Of a DNA stretch of 64,000 bases, positions 45,410 through 54,000 are shown one piece after another. The DNA comes from an uncultured Nitrospira sp. GTDB lineage: Bacteria > Nitrospirota > Nitrospiria > Nitrospirales > Nitrospiraceae. The notes beneath the pieces were generated by a model. It ran no database searches, had not been told where the DNA came from, and was given only the letters and a program-made list of their open reading frames with translations. Location: contig CABVRX010000013.1 in NCBI GenBank assembly GCA_902500825.1, positions 26,460 to 90,459 of the forward strand. Direction: 5' to 3'. The first letter of the stretch is position 1. Each line of letters starts with the position of its first letter. The translations under genes were made by a program, and so were the position numbers.

Positions 45410-47717
45410 GGTGTCCGTCCTTTCCGGAATCATTCGCCGCGATCGGCAGGGTGAAATAGAAACGCGACCCACCTTGCGGTCGACTTTCCGCCCAGATCTG
45501 CCCGTGATGCCTGGCCACGAGGGCCTTCGTAATGCACAGGCCCAACTGGGCGCCTTGTGACGCGGGCATCAGCGACGGCACCTCGGAAAATTCTTCAAAA
45601 ACCTTCGGCAAATGGAACGGGTCGATCCCGCAACCGGTATCGGCGACGCATGTCTGTACGAACCCTGGTGGAGAGACGCAAAACTCGATGGTCACGCGGC
45701 CGCCGGGCGGCGTGAATTTGATTGCATTGCCGATGAGATTCCAGAAAATCTGCTCCAACTTGTCGCGATCGCCCTGGATGGTCGGGAGATCTTCCTTGAG
45801 CGCGACGGCGAGGGATACCTGCTTATCCGACGCCACCGTTTCCAAACTGCCGGCCACGGTTGTCACGATGTGGCCGAGAGAAACGTTCTCCAAACGAAGC
45901 TCATCGGAACGGAGCCAATCGAGCAATTCATCGGCCAGTCTCACCAGCCGGCCGACGTTATGTTGAATGCGAGCGAGGTAGGTTCGCTGCAGGTCGGTGA
46001 GCGGCCCCGTGACGCCGTCCAGCATGTTTTCCGCGAAGCTCCGAATCGCCGTCATGGGGGTCCGCAGCTCATGCGACACGACCTTGACATATTTCGATCG
46101 ACGCTGGTCATGCGCCAGGAGCTGTGCATTGGCGCGGGACAGCTCCTGAGTGCGCTGCTCAATGCGCTCTTCCTGATGTTGGGTCAGCTCGGCCAGATCG
46201 GAGTACGCCTTGGCATTATCGATGGCTGCCGCCACGTGGCCGGCGATCGTCATGAGGATATGGAGTTCCTCTTGGCTGCATGGGTGAGAGCCTTGATCGC
46301 CTGCCAGGTAGCCAAGAATCCTGCCGTGGCTCTGGAGCGGAACCCCCACGAATGACCGTATCCCGGATCGACGCACCAATTCCAACAGCGGCGGGTAGAA
46401 TCGCTCGGTGGCGGATTCAACCTCCTGGATCAAGACCGGTTTACCATGAAGGAGGAGATCGGCCGTGATGCCCCCGTTATCCAAAACGGGCACCTGAAGA
46501 TGTCGAACTCTTTCCACGATTTCAGGCGAAACCCCGATGATTCGAGCGACGGAAGCGCAGTTGCGATCCTCGTCGTGGAGCACGACCATCATCCGAAAAA
46601 AGCCAAGATTCTCGACGATCAAGCGGAGAACGGTATCCAGGAGATGATTCATGTCGAACAAGGTGGCGTTCGCGATTGTGGCGCTGGCCTGATGCACAGT
46701 CGTCAACTGCGCGACCTGTCGCTTGATCGTCCCAAGATTCTTGGTGATCGCCCGATTGCGATCATAGAGGGACTGCGTCATTCCGTTGAACACATGGGTC
46801 AGCTCGCCGACTTCATCATTCGTGGAGGCCTCAAGCGGAACCGGTGCGTCGTTCCCCCGCGCAAGCTGCCGCGCAGACTGTGCCAGGTTTCGCAGCGGGG
46901 TCGTGATGCGCGATGTCATGTGGAGAGACCCGAGAATGCCTGCGACGATGATGAACACCGTCAGGATGGAGACATTGCGGACGATGACCAGCAGGGCTTC
47001 TTTGGCCTGCGCGTCGGTGAGTCCGATGCGCACGAGGCCGACCACCGGCAAATGTTTGGTCGACAGAATATAAGGCGCTTTCTCCTCCAATTCGTCCGAA
47101 AGCAGCGGCAGAGAAGCGTCGGACGGCACTTTCCGCAGGACAGGCATCGCAAAGTCGTACAAGGTTTCGGTCCTGGCAAAAAAGGGCAAGCGCCAGTCCG
47201 AGGAATCGTCGGGCGGCATCAAGGTTTGGTTCGCGGACAACGCGAGCCGCGTCACGAGGGGTGTGGTCAGGGGGGCCTGAAGCAGTGAAGCGGCAATCTG
47301 ATCGTCCGGGTAAAACGGCTGTGCGGTGCTTGGGTCGCCGCTCGCCGGCTTGCGCAGTCGCTTGCTTTGCCGGTCCAGAATCCGGCCGTCGGCGGAGGCG
47401 ATGACGACGTACATGACATGGTCGATGGCCATGAGACTGTGCACGAATTGCTCGAGCGTGACGCGATCTTCGAGCACGACACCGGCAAGTCGAAAACGTT
47501 CGTTGCGCACGGTATTGGTCAACAAGATGGCGCCGAGCTCTTCCAAGTGGTCCGTCATGGCCTTGCGTCTTGCCTCGAGGAAATACCAGCTCAAGGAGGA
47601 ACAGGTCACGATGAGAATGAGGCTGAAGAACAGCATGAACTTCAAGCGGAGACCGAAGAGTCGAACCGGCGGCCCTGATGCGGGATCGTGTCGATTCTGA
47701 AGATCGATGGCGCCCAT
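45399..47717 (-). CDS. HAMP-GAF sensor histidine kinase (module 2)
   Basis: The 772-residue protein has transmembrane helices near 27-46 and 250-270, a periplasmic region of about 200 residues, HAMP, a GAF domain (about 340-500, starting near ATLFDMNHLLDTVLRLIVEN), HisKA (SHELRTPMTAIRSFAENML) and HATPase (NLIGNAIKFTPPGG, DTGCGIDPFHLP). Compared with module 1 it has an additional GAF domain, so it may integrate a second, cytoplasmic signal. The HATPase C-terminal G2 box is less regular (GAQLGLCITKAL). Confidence 0.92.
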   Translation of the reverse strand: MGAIDLQNRHDPASGPPVRLFGLRLKFMLFFSLILIVTCSSLSWYFLEARRKAMTDHLEELGAILLTNTVRNERFRLAGVVLEDRVTLEQFVHSLMAIDHVMYVVIASADGRILDRQSKRLRKPASGDPSTAQPFYPDDQIAASLLQAPLTTPLVTRLALSANQTLMPPDDSSDWRLPFFARTETLYDFAMPVLRKVPSDASLPLLSDELEEKAPYILSTKHLPVVGLVRIGLTDAQAKEALLVIVRNVSILTVFIIVAGILGSLHMTSRITTPLRNLAQSARQLARGNDAPVPLEASTNDEVGELTHVFNGMTQSLYDRNRAITKNLGTIKRQVAQLTTVHQASATIANATLFDMNHLLDTVLRLIVENLGFFRMMVVLHDEDRNCASVARIIGVSPEIVERVRHLQVPVLDNGGITADLLLHGKPVLIQEVESATERFYPPLLELVRRSGIRSFVGVPLQSHGRILGYLAGDQGSHPCSQEELHILMTIAGHVAAAIDNAKAYSDLAELTQHQEERIEQRTQELSRANAQLLAHDQRRSKYVKVVSHELRTPMTAIRSFAENMLDGVTGPLTDLQRTYLARIQHNVGRLVRLADELLDWLRSDELRLENVSLGHIVTTVAGSLETVASDKQVSLAVALKEDLPTIQGDRDKLEQIFWNLIGNAIKFTPPGGRVTIEFCVSPPGFVQTCVADTGCGIDPFHLPKVFEEFSEVPSLMPASQGAQLGLCITKALVARHHGQIWAESRPQGGSRFYFTLPIAANDSGKDGHHAG

Positions 47718-47727
47718 GGCAGATCAC

Positions 47728-48693
47728 TCAATATGTTTCGTCGATGAGGCTGTCTGGTTCTTTTGGAATCGAGATGCCCAGATATCGCGCTGTCTTGAGA
47801 TTCACCGTAATCCTGACCCGCTGGACAGGAACGGGTTTCAACGGCAGCAGCTTTTCCCCATCCAAAATACGCTTGGCCAGGAGACCGGCTTCGCGGCCGA
47901 CCTCGCTATAATCAATCGACATGCTGAGCAACGCGCCAAGCCGCACAAACTCTGATGAGAACCCGATGACCGGAACGTGTTTGGCCAGCGCCGATTCGAG
48001 AATAAAGCGGACCGATTCATCCGTCAGCACCGTTGAATCAGGAATGAGCCAGAGGGCTTCCGATTCGGACAAGAGCGCCCGCAGTTGTTGAGGAATCTCC
48101 TTCTCGTTCTCGACTGGAAACCCATGTAATTGAAATTCATGGGTAGAAGCCCGCGATTCCGCCTCTTTCAGCTTGATCGCAGTCTTGTCCGGATCATAGA
48201 GGGCGCCGATACGGCGGAGGGTGGGTAGAAACGAGCGCACGACCTTCAACTGACGGTCCATCGGAATGTCCAAGAGGACGCCGGTCATATTGGCAGCGGT
48301 CAGATGATGTTTCAAGGGGTCGAGAATCATCATGTATAGAATCGGGATATCGGCGATCGACTTGGCCGCCAGCGCAGCTTTGAGGCCGACTGCGACGACC
48401 AGCGCAGAATCCGAAGCGCGGATCTTTCCGACCAGTTGCTTTCCTCGCTCCAAGTCCCCGCGCAGGTCGTACTCGATATAGGTGGCTCCGGCCGGCGCCG
48501 TCGCCTTGAACCCTTCGATCGCGTCGTTGTACGCCTTCAGGTCCGAGGATCTCAGGATGGCGATCTCCATGCCGGCGGCCTCGGCGCGACCAGCCATAAG
48601 GCAGCAGAGACCGGTGAACGCTACAGATAGCAGCCAGGCATATGGTGATCGCGCAGGTGTCGTGCCTTGTCCCTGAACGGTGTGAGCGGTCAT
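47728..48693 (-). CDS. ABC_sub_bind periplasmic binding protein (module 2)
   Basis: The 321-residue protein has a signal peptide ending RAEAAG, followed by MEIAILRSSDLKAYNDAIEG, VVAVGLKAALAA, RIGALYDP and WLIPDSTVL. It is a close paralogue of the module-1 protein. The kinase gene follows after 10 bp, and no transporter genes are adjacent. A sigma-54 promoter candidate lies 91 bp upstream. Confidence 0.86.
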   Translation of the reverse strand: MTAHTVQGQGTTPARSPYAWLLSVAFTGLCCLMAGRAEAAGMEIAILRSSDLKAYNDAIEGFKATAPAGATYIEYDLRGDLERGKQLVGKIRASDSALVVAVGLKAALAAKSIADIPILYMMILDPLKHHLTAANMTGVLLDIPMDRQLKVVRSFLPTLRRIGALYDPDKTAIKLKEAESRASTHEFQLHGFPVENEKEIPQQLRALLSESEALWLIPDSTVLTDESVRFILESALAKHVPVIGFSSEFVRLGALLSMSIDYSEVGREAGLLAKRILDGEKLLPLKPVPVQRVRITVNLKTARYLGISIPKEPDSLIDETY

Positions 48694-48783
48694 GAGAATG
48701 TTGGACTCATGCTCAGAGAAGCAGCATGCGCATCGTGGGCCGTCATCCTACCAAATAAACCGACTGGCGTATGATCGTTCTAT

Positions 48784-48799
48784 AGCAAGCCACATGCCG
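48784..48799 (-). promoter_or_regulatory. Sigma-54 promoter candidate before module-2 binding protein
   Basis: On the minus strand CGGCATG-TGGC-TTGCT has GG-N10-GC spacing and a perfect -12 box. The predicted start near 48773 leaves an 80-nt leader. Confidence 0.65.
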
Positions 48800-48850
48800 T
48801 TTGTGCGAGGTTTGCTATGGCGGTGACGCATCGATCGAATTCGCAGTAGG

Positions 48851-48892
48851 CTGAATCAAAAGTGATTCACAGTGAATCGAAACCGATTCAGG
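48851..48892. promoter_or_regulatory. Regulatory element U4 (TGAATC/GATTCA array)
   Basis: Four half-sites occur: TGAATC (48852), GATTCA (48864), TGAATC (48873) and GATTCA (48885). GATTCAC-A-GTGAATC is a perfect palindrome, and AGTGAATCGA at 48871-48880 equals the start of U1 and U2. The array lies 50-90 bp upstream of the promoter at 48799. Confidence 0.65.
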
Positions 48893-48931
48893 CTCCGTCG
48901 CAAAATGAGCGCGATCTCGCCGGACGGCGGC

Positions 48932-49669
48932 TTATCGACCGAGGCTGTGAATGGACTTGAGGTCCCAGTCCGCCACCCCGTTCAGCCCGACCTGCCTCAA
49001 GAGAGCAGCGCGCAGTCTCCGAAGCGATACATCTTTCGGTTCTTTCTCGATCAACGAGCAGACACAACCCATCGCATCGTACCAGAACCCAATGAGGGCG
49101 TTGGTGCGCACGCTTTCACGGTCGCACGTCAGGTTCACCGAGGTGATCGTCAAGCATTCACTGAACTCGCATCGCTCGATCATTCCACCCGCGACGATAT
49201 CCCTGGAGGGCGATTCGGGGTTGGGACTGGCCGACACGAACCAGCGGTATTGGACGTTCGGCTCAAGCGTCAGTCCCAGGCTTTTGAGATCGATGGATTG
49301 AACGCCCGCCTCGTGTGGAACTGGCAGGGACCCTTCATACAGCGGAACGATTTTTTGGGTGTCATTGAGTGTAAACCGCAAGGGATAGGTCGTCGGTGTC
49401 GAGAGATACCAATTCAGCGTCGGTGTTTGCTTCACGGTCAACCCGACGTGGTCGGGAACCAAGGCGATGAGTTCCGGTTCATTGCCCTCCGTTCCCCGCA
49501 ACGTACCTCCGACTCGCGCACGCGGAGTCGGTTTCTTTGGTGGTGTGTAGATGAGAGGTGAGTCATCCTGTTGACCGGCCTTTGCAGCCGTCTTGTCTGC
49601 GGCATCCAGGCCATGCCATCCCGCGACGATCGATAGAAGACTCAACCCGAGGATCAACGCATATCTCAT
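48932..49669 (-). CDS. Exported DUF928-domain protein
   Basis: From the ATG at 49669 the protein has 245 residues with a signal peptide (LILGLSLLSIVAGWHGLDAA). The mature part shows DUF928 features: PRARVGGTLRGTEG, ELIALVPDHVGLTVKQTPTL, WYLSTPT and YRWFVSASPNPESPS. In cyanobacteria this domain goes with TPR-CHAT and two-partner secretion genes, and the same set is here. An upstream in-frame extension would read into the repeat and is not used. The role is unknown. Confidence 0.82.
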   Translation of the reverse strand: MRYALILGLSLLSIVAGWHGLDAADKTAAKAGQQDDSPLIYTPPKKPTPRARVGGTLRGTEGNEPELIALVPDHVGLTVKQTPTLNWYLSTPTTYPLRFTLNDTQKIVPLYEGSLPVPHEAGVQSIDLKSLGLTLEPNVQYRWFVSASPNPESPSRDIVAGGMIERCEFSECLTITSVNLTCDRESVRTNALIGFWYDAMGCVCSLIEKEPKDVSLRRLRAALLRQVGLNGVADWDLKSIHSLGR

Positions 49670-49726
49670 GGTGATGCTCCTTCTTAGCAGGCTCAGAAAA
49701 ACCTGGTTAAACGCTGAATTCTCTTC

Positions 49727-49847
49727 AGGATGCTCAAAAAGGCCGTCCCAGCAAGGCCGCAGCGAGCGAAGAGGCAAGGCGTACGCTTCGGTACGTTGAG
49801 CCTCTGAGCAATGCGAGAACGCCGCTGGCGGACTTTTTCAGCATCCT
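49727..49847. repeat. Palindromic intergenic repeat, copy D
   Basis: These 121 bp carry AGGATGCTCAAAAAGGC and GACTTTTTCAGCATCCT ends and a central GGCGTACGCTTCGGTACG palindrome. One end lies 1-2 bp from the CHAT gene stop. The element lies between the CHAT and DUF928 genes. Confidence 0.88.
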
Positions 49848-49848
49848 G

Positions 49849-52191
49849 CTACAGCCAATTATTGAGCAACAGAAAGGGCGACCAGTAGGCCGGGTGTTCA
49901 TAAATCCTGTCGCCCAACAGTTTCACCTGCGCGCGCTGGAGCGCCACGGCTTTCGAGAGGGCCGGATTGCGCAGTTGCCGGTAAAATTCAGCGATCAATG
50001 TTGCGGACGCTTCGTCGTTGATGAACCAGAGCGTGGCCAATGCGCTGCGGGCGCCGGCCTTGATCGCCACGCCGGCCAGGCCGAGCGCTGCGCGATCATC
50101 TCCGACTCCGGTCTGGCAGGCGCTTAAAGTCAAGAGTTCGAGGGGCTCTTGCCGGAACCGAAAGAGGCCGATCAGTTGGTCGAGGGTTTGCATCGTCAAT
50201 TTTCCGTCGAAGGTCAGGAGGAACGAATCGTTCACGTCGGTCGAAAACTTGCCGTGCGTGGCGATGTGCAGGCCTCCATATCCTCCTTCACGCAATTCAC
50301 GTTCCAGTCTGGATGATTGGAAGGCATTGTTCATCAGCTGATCGCTCTTGTAGAGCCGTTGAATGGATTCGATCTCGTCTGCCACATAGGGAAGGGGTGG
50401 AAACCCTTGCACAGATTTGGTGAGGCCGGCTGTGAGGAATCGGAGCTTGTCGCGATTGAGTGGACGGGGGTCGGTCAACGTCAAGCCGGGTGTCATGGCG
50501 AGCGCGAACTTGTTGATCAGGAACGTAGAGCCGTCGTGGAGCGCCGCCAACGGAATCGTCCGAAGGGCGTTGTCCGGGACAAACACCAAGGTGGTGATCT
50601 GATGTTGGACAAGTTGTGTTTCCAACGGACGCATCAGCCAGTCGTACAGCTGCTGTGCATGAGGCAAATATTCACGGGTCGTCCGTTTTTCCACCAGGCG
50701 GCGAAACTCGCGGATTTCCTGCGTCAATCGATCAGCCGTCACCGGCACCGAGATACGCGTGAGCCCGGTCGGCAAGCTCATGAGTAGTTCCAACCGGGAA
50801 CTGAACATGATGGGATAGATCACGGCGGTGTCCGGTGACACCCGATCCAAGGTGGTCAGCCTGGACCGGACTGCGTCGACACAGTCGTCTTTGAAGTAGT
50901 CCCGCAGCTCGGCTGTTTTGTAAGCCTCGATCGCATCGCGAGCTGCGAGCAGATAACCCTCCGCTGCTTTCCCATCCTCAGTCAGGGAGGCTCGTTGTAG
51001 CAGGAGGTCGGCCAGTTCAAAGTACATGGGCTTCATGGGTTCTTGGCCGGCGATTGGACCTTCGGAGGAGGCCTGCGCCAGCTCGACGCGAAGCGGCTGG
51101 AGCGTCGATGCCGCTTGTCGGTATGAGGCAATGGCCTCGTCAAGCCGTCCGGTTGCAGCCAGCTGACGCCCCAACTGCCATTGCCAGCGGTAGAGCGACT
51201 CCGGCGCGTCCACCGATTGCGCCGCGAACAACGCCTGCCTGGTGAGTTGCAGCGCTTCATCCAGACGAGATTCCGTCTCGTACAGATGCCCCAGATACCC
51301 TAAAGCATAGGACAGGGTCCTCCGATCGCTCTGTTGTTCCGAGATCGTCGCCGCTTCCTGGAGCACGCCCGCAGCTCGCAAGAGGAGAGGATCACGTGTC
51401 TGCGGTAGCTGAGGGAGGTGGTGCTGGTACGCCAGAGCAATGCCGATCAACGCCAGCGATTTCTGACGGGATGGCGAAACGTCTTTTAAATGGTCGAGTG
51501 CCGCGTCGAGGATGATGCGGCTGTTGGCCGGTTGGCCGAGTCGCAGCAGGGTCCGGGCGGCATTCGCACGGGCGGTGGCGGCCAGCAGAGGGAGCTTGGC
51601 ATGCTGCGAGTGAGCGATGCTTTCCTGGAATACGTCCAGCGCCGCCTTGTCTTGCCGCTTCAATGCGAACAGCACCCCGAGATCGTTCAGCGTGGTCGCT
51701 GCGAGTTGTTGGGAGTCCTGTTTTCTTGCCAATTCCGATGCTTGCTGGAGATATTCCGAGGCCTCAGGGAGTTGCCCAAGCGTCATGTAGGTCCGTCCCA
51801 AATGTCCGAGGGCGGAGGCTTTGGCTGGAGCATCATCGCCGTTCTGAGCCAGCGCCAGCGCCAGTTCCAGCGACTGGAGGGCCTGCTTGGACTGTCCCAA
51901 GCCCATCGACGCCTGAGCCGAAAGGATCAGCGCCTCGAACTGCCCCGGCAAGTTTCCGGCACGTTTGTACAGATCCGCCGCCTGTTTCCAATGAGACAGG
52001 GCCTCACTAAAGGCTCCTCGTTCAAACGCCAGAGCACCTGCTTTCATCGACAAGCCGGCAGGAGACGAGATGTCATGGGATTCCGATTGTGTAGCGGTGA
52101 ACAGCAGACCAGCGACCAACAGGAGGAAGCAGGTTCCGCGGAAAATGAAGCGAATAATTGGTCGACTTGATACCGACATTGAATGTCTCAC
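49849..52191 (-). CDS. Exported TPR-CHAT protein
   Basis: The 780-residue protein has a signal peptide (about 8-32), TPR repeats (residues 45-430; for example GKSKQALQSLELALALAQNG-like helices and LGRTYMTLGQLPEASEYL) and a C-terminal CHAT domain with the catalytic pair His (LHIATHGKF) and Cys (LTLSACQTGVGDD), followed by ALATLWFINDEA. CHAT is a caspase-like protease fold. The exported location is inferred from the signal. The start is GTG at 52191 or ATG at 52179; the gene abuts the TpsB stop. Confidence 0.88.
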   Translation of the reverse strand: MRHSMSVSSRPIIRFIFRGTCFLLLVAGLLFTATQSESHDISSPAGLSMKAGALAFERGAFSEALSHWKQAADLYKRAGNLPGQFEALILSAQASMGLGQSKQALQSLELALALAQNGDDAPAKASALGHLGRTYMTLGQLPEASEYLQQASELARKQDSQQLAATTLNDLGVLFALKRQDKAALDVFQESIAHSQHAKLPLLAATARANAARTLLRLGQPANSRIILDAALDHLKDVSPSRQKSLALIGIALAYQHHLPQLPQTRDPLLLRAAGVLQEAATISEQQSDRRTLSYALGYLGHLYETESRLDEALQLTRQALFAAQSVDAPESLYRWQWQLGRQLAATGRLDEAIASYRQAASTLQPLRVELAQASSEGPIAGQEPMKPMYFELADLLLQRASLTEDGKAAEGYLLAARDAIEAYKTAELRDYFKDDCVDAVRSRLTTLDRVSPDTAVIYPIMFSSRLELLMSLPTGLTRISVPVTADRLTQEIREFRRLVEKRTTREYLPHAQQLYDWLMRPLETQLVQHQITTLVFVPDNALRTIPLAALHDGSTFLINKFALAMTPGLTLTDPRPLNRDKLRFLTAGLTKSVQGFPPLPYVADEIESIQRLYKSDQLMNNAFQSSRLERELREGGYGGLHIATHGKFSTDVNDSFLLTFDGKLTMQTLDQLIGLFRFRQEPLELLTLSACQTGVGDDRAALGLAGVAIKAGARSALATLWFINDEASATLIAEFYRQLRNPALSKAVALQRAQVKLLGDRIYEHPAYWSPFLLLNNWL

Positions 52192-54000
52192 TTAAAAGGC
52201 CTGGACTACCGCCTGGAGATGGATCCCATAGTCTTGGAGGTTGCCGGAAGGATGGGGGACGTGATTCAGCGGCACTCCCCAATAGAGTTCAAATCGCGCG
52301 CGGTCACGAGGCAACACGTTCCAACGAATGCCGAGACCGACACTGGCAAGAGTCTGGAGGTCATGGGTACGGCCACGTGACATCCAGGACCGCCCTACAT
52401 CCACAAATTGGGCGAACTGCACCATATCTTCACCGCTCGCGAACTTGAGGAGGGGAATCCGGCTTTCCAGCGAGGCGAGGAAGGCATTGTCGCGTACCAG
52501 CGTATTTTCTCGATAGCCGCGCACGCTGAACCGCCCGCCCACCGGGACCTGTTCAAGCGGAAACAGCCGGTTGTTGCTTAGTTGCAGATCCAGCTTCCCA
52601 AGGATCTGCCAACCGCCCAGATATTCCAGCCGTTTCACTGCCTGCACTTGTCCCAACCAGGATACAAACCGGCCGCTGGGCAGCGGCTCACCGGCGGCAG
52701 TGGTCACGTCGCGGGAGTTGATCGTGGCGCCCAACACATCGAAGCCGACACTGACGCGGGAACGGAGAGCGATCACGGACGATGGAGTCCGGTGCTGGTA
52801 TTCCTGGATGAATCGGAGCGCGCTGACGGCACTCACGCCGGTGTTCGATGCCCCAGGAATAAACAGGAACGGCTGACCGGGCGAGTCGAAGGCCGAGGTG
52901 ATCTTGTTGTACAGATGCTCGCCGGTGATCGCGACCGCCAGTTCGTCGGTCAGACTTCGATAGACCGGATGCCGCAGTGTGAAGCTAAAGATTTCCGATT
53001 CGGAGTTCAAATCCAGGAAACGAAATTTGTCGGCGACGACAAGAAACTCATTCCGGCGATAGGAGGCCGTGAACGTCGTGTCGTACCGGTTCAGCGGCAG
53101 GGTATAGGACGTGTCGATGATCGGGTGAACTCCGCGAGAGCCGCCGTAGGTGATGCTGAGGGGATCTCCATGCCCTGTCACATTTTGATGGGCGAGCGTC
53201 ATCAACCCTCGCTCTGCCCCGACCGTCGGCGTCTGGTAGTTGTTAAATTCCAACCAGACCTTCCAAGGGTTAGCTTCTTTGATCTTCAGCTGTAAGACAC
53301 TTTCCCCGCGCTGGTCGCCCGGGCGAAGTTCGGCGTTGATCCGTTCGATACGAGGGTCTCGCTGGAGCAATTGCAATCGCTCCTGGATCGGTTCGAGCTT
53401 GAGCGGCGGACGTGCGCCGAGCGCCACGCGGTCGCTCAAGTAGCCCCGCCTGAACCAGTTCGTCCCTTCGACATCGATTCGCGACAGCGCTCCCTCGATG
53501 ATCTGTAACTGAATCACACCATCTTCGACGTCCTGATCGGGAATCACGGCCCCGGAGGTGATGTACCCATTGTTGATATAGAGAAGCGTCAGCGCGAGCC
53601 GGAGCCGTTCTAAGTCCTCAGTGGTCAAAATGCGGTTCTGATAGGGGTTAGTGATTGTTTCAATTTCCGCCTCTGAGAAGACAGTATTCCCGGTGACCTG
53701 GATCGTCTTCACAAACACGTGGATCCGGCCGAGCTGTTTCTGAGCACCGTCTTCAGGTGGTGCCGGCACCGGCGGGAGTAGGGGGCTAGGCGTGGGCACG
53801 AGGGGTTTGAATTCTTTTTTCAGCGGAGAAGGAGGTTCTCCGGATCGGAGCGTCGGATCGAAGATGGGAGGGGTCGCTATCTGCGCGAATGGCGTTGAGG
53901 ATGTCGCGACGATCGTCATGGTCAAACCACAGGAGAGAAGCGAACAGGCGATACACCGACGCCGGTCTCGACGCGCCGGATCACCAGCGCCGACTGTCAT
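52192..54000 (-). CDS. Two-partner secretion outer membrane porin (TpsB/FhaC type)
   Basis: The 602-residue protein has a signal peptide, a proline-rich linker, POTRA repeats (VKTIQVTGNTVFSEAEIETI, then GALSRIDVEGTNWFRRGYLS) and a beta barrel with VRGYRENTLV near residue 490 and the terminal VQAF. It would export the large protein encoded directly upstream. The start overlaps the TpsA stop by 4 nt. Confidence 0.92.
   Translation of the reverse strand: MTVGAGDPARRDRRRCIACSLLSCGLTMTIVATSSTPFAQIATPPIFDPTLRSGEPPSPLKKEFKPLVPTPSPLLPPVPAPPEDGAQKQLGRIHVFVKTIQVTGNTVFSEAEIETITNPYQNRILTTEDLERLRLALTLLYINNGYITSGAVIPDQDVEDGVIQLQIIEGALSRIDVEGTNWFRRGYLSDRVALGARPPLKLEPIQERLQLLQRDPRIERINAELRPGDQRGESVLQLKIKEANPWKVWLEFNNYQTPTVGAERGLMTLAHQNVTGHGDPLSITYGGSRGVHPIIDTSYTLPLNRYDTTFTASYRRNEFLVVADKFRFLDLNSESEIFSFTLRHPVYRSLTDELAVAITGEHLYNKITSAFDSPGQPFLFIPGASNTGVSAVSALRFIQEYQHRTPSSVIALRSRVSVGFDVLGATINSRDVTTAAGEPLPSGRFVSWLGQVQAVKRLEYLGGWQILGKLDLQLSNNRLFPLEQVPVGGRFSVRGYRENTLVRDNAFLASLESRIPLLKFASGEDMVQFAQFVDVGRSWMSRGRTHDLQTLASVGLGIRWNVLPRDRARFELYWGVPLNHVPHPSGNLQDYGIHLQAVVQAF

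Noticed and set aside
43997..45454. A 485-codon open frame antisense to the module-2 activator
   Set aside because: It mirrors the codon bias of the real activator gene, has no ribosome-binding site of its own and shows no domain pattern.
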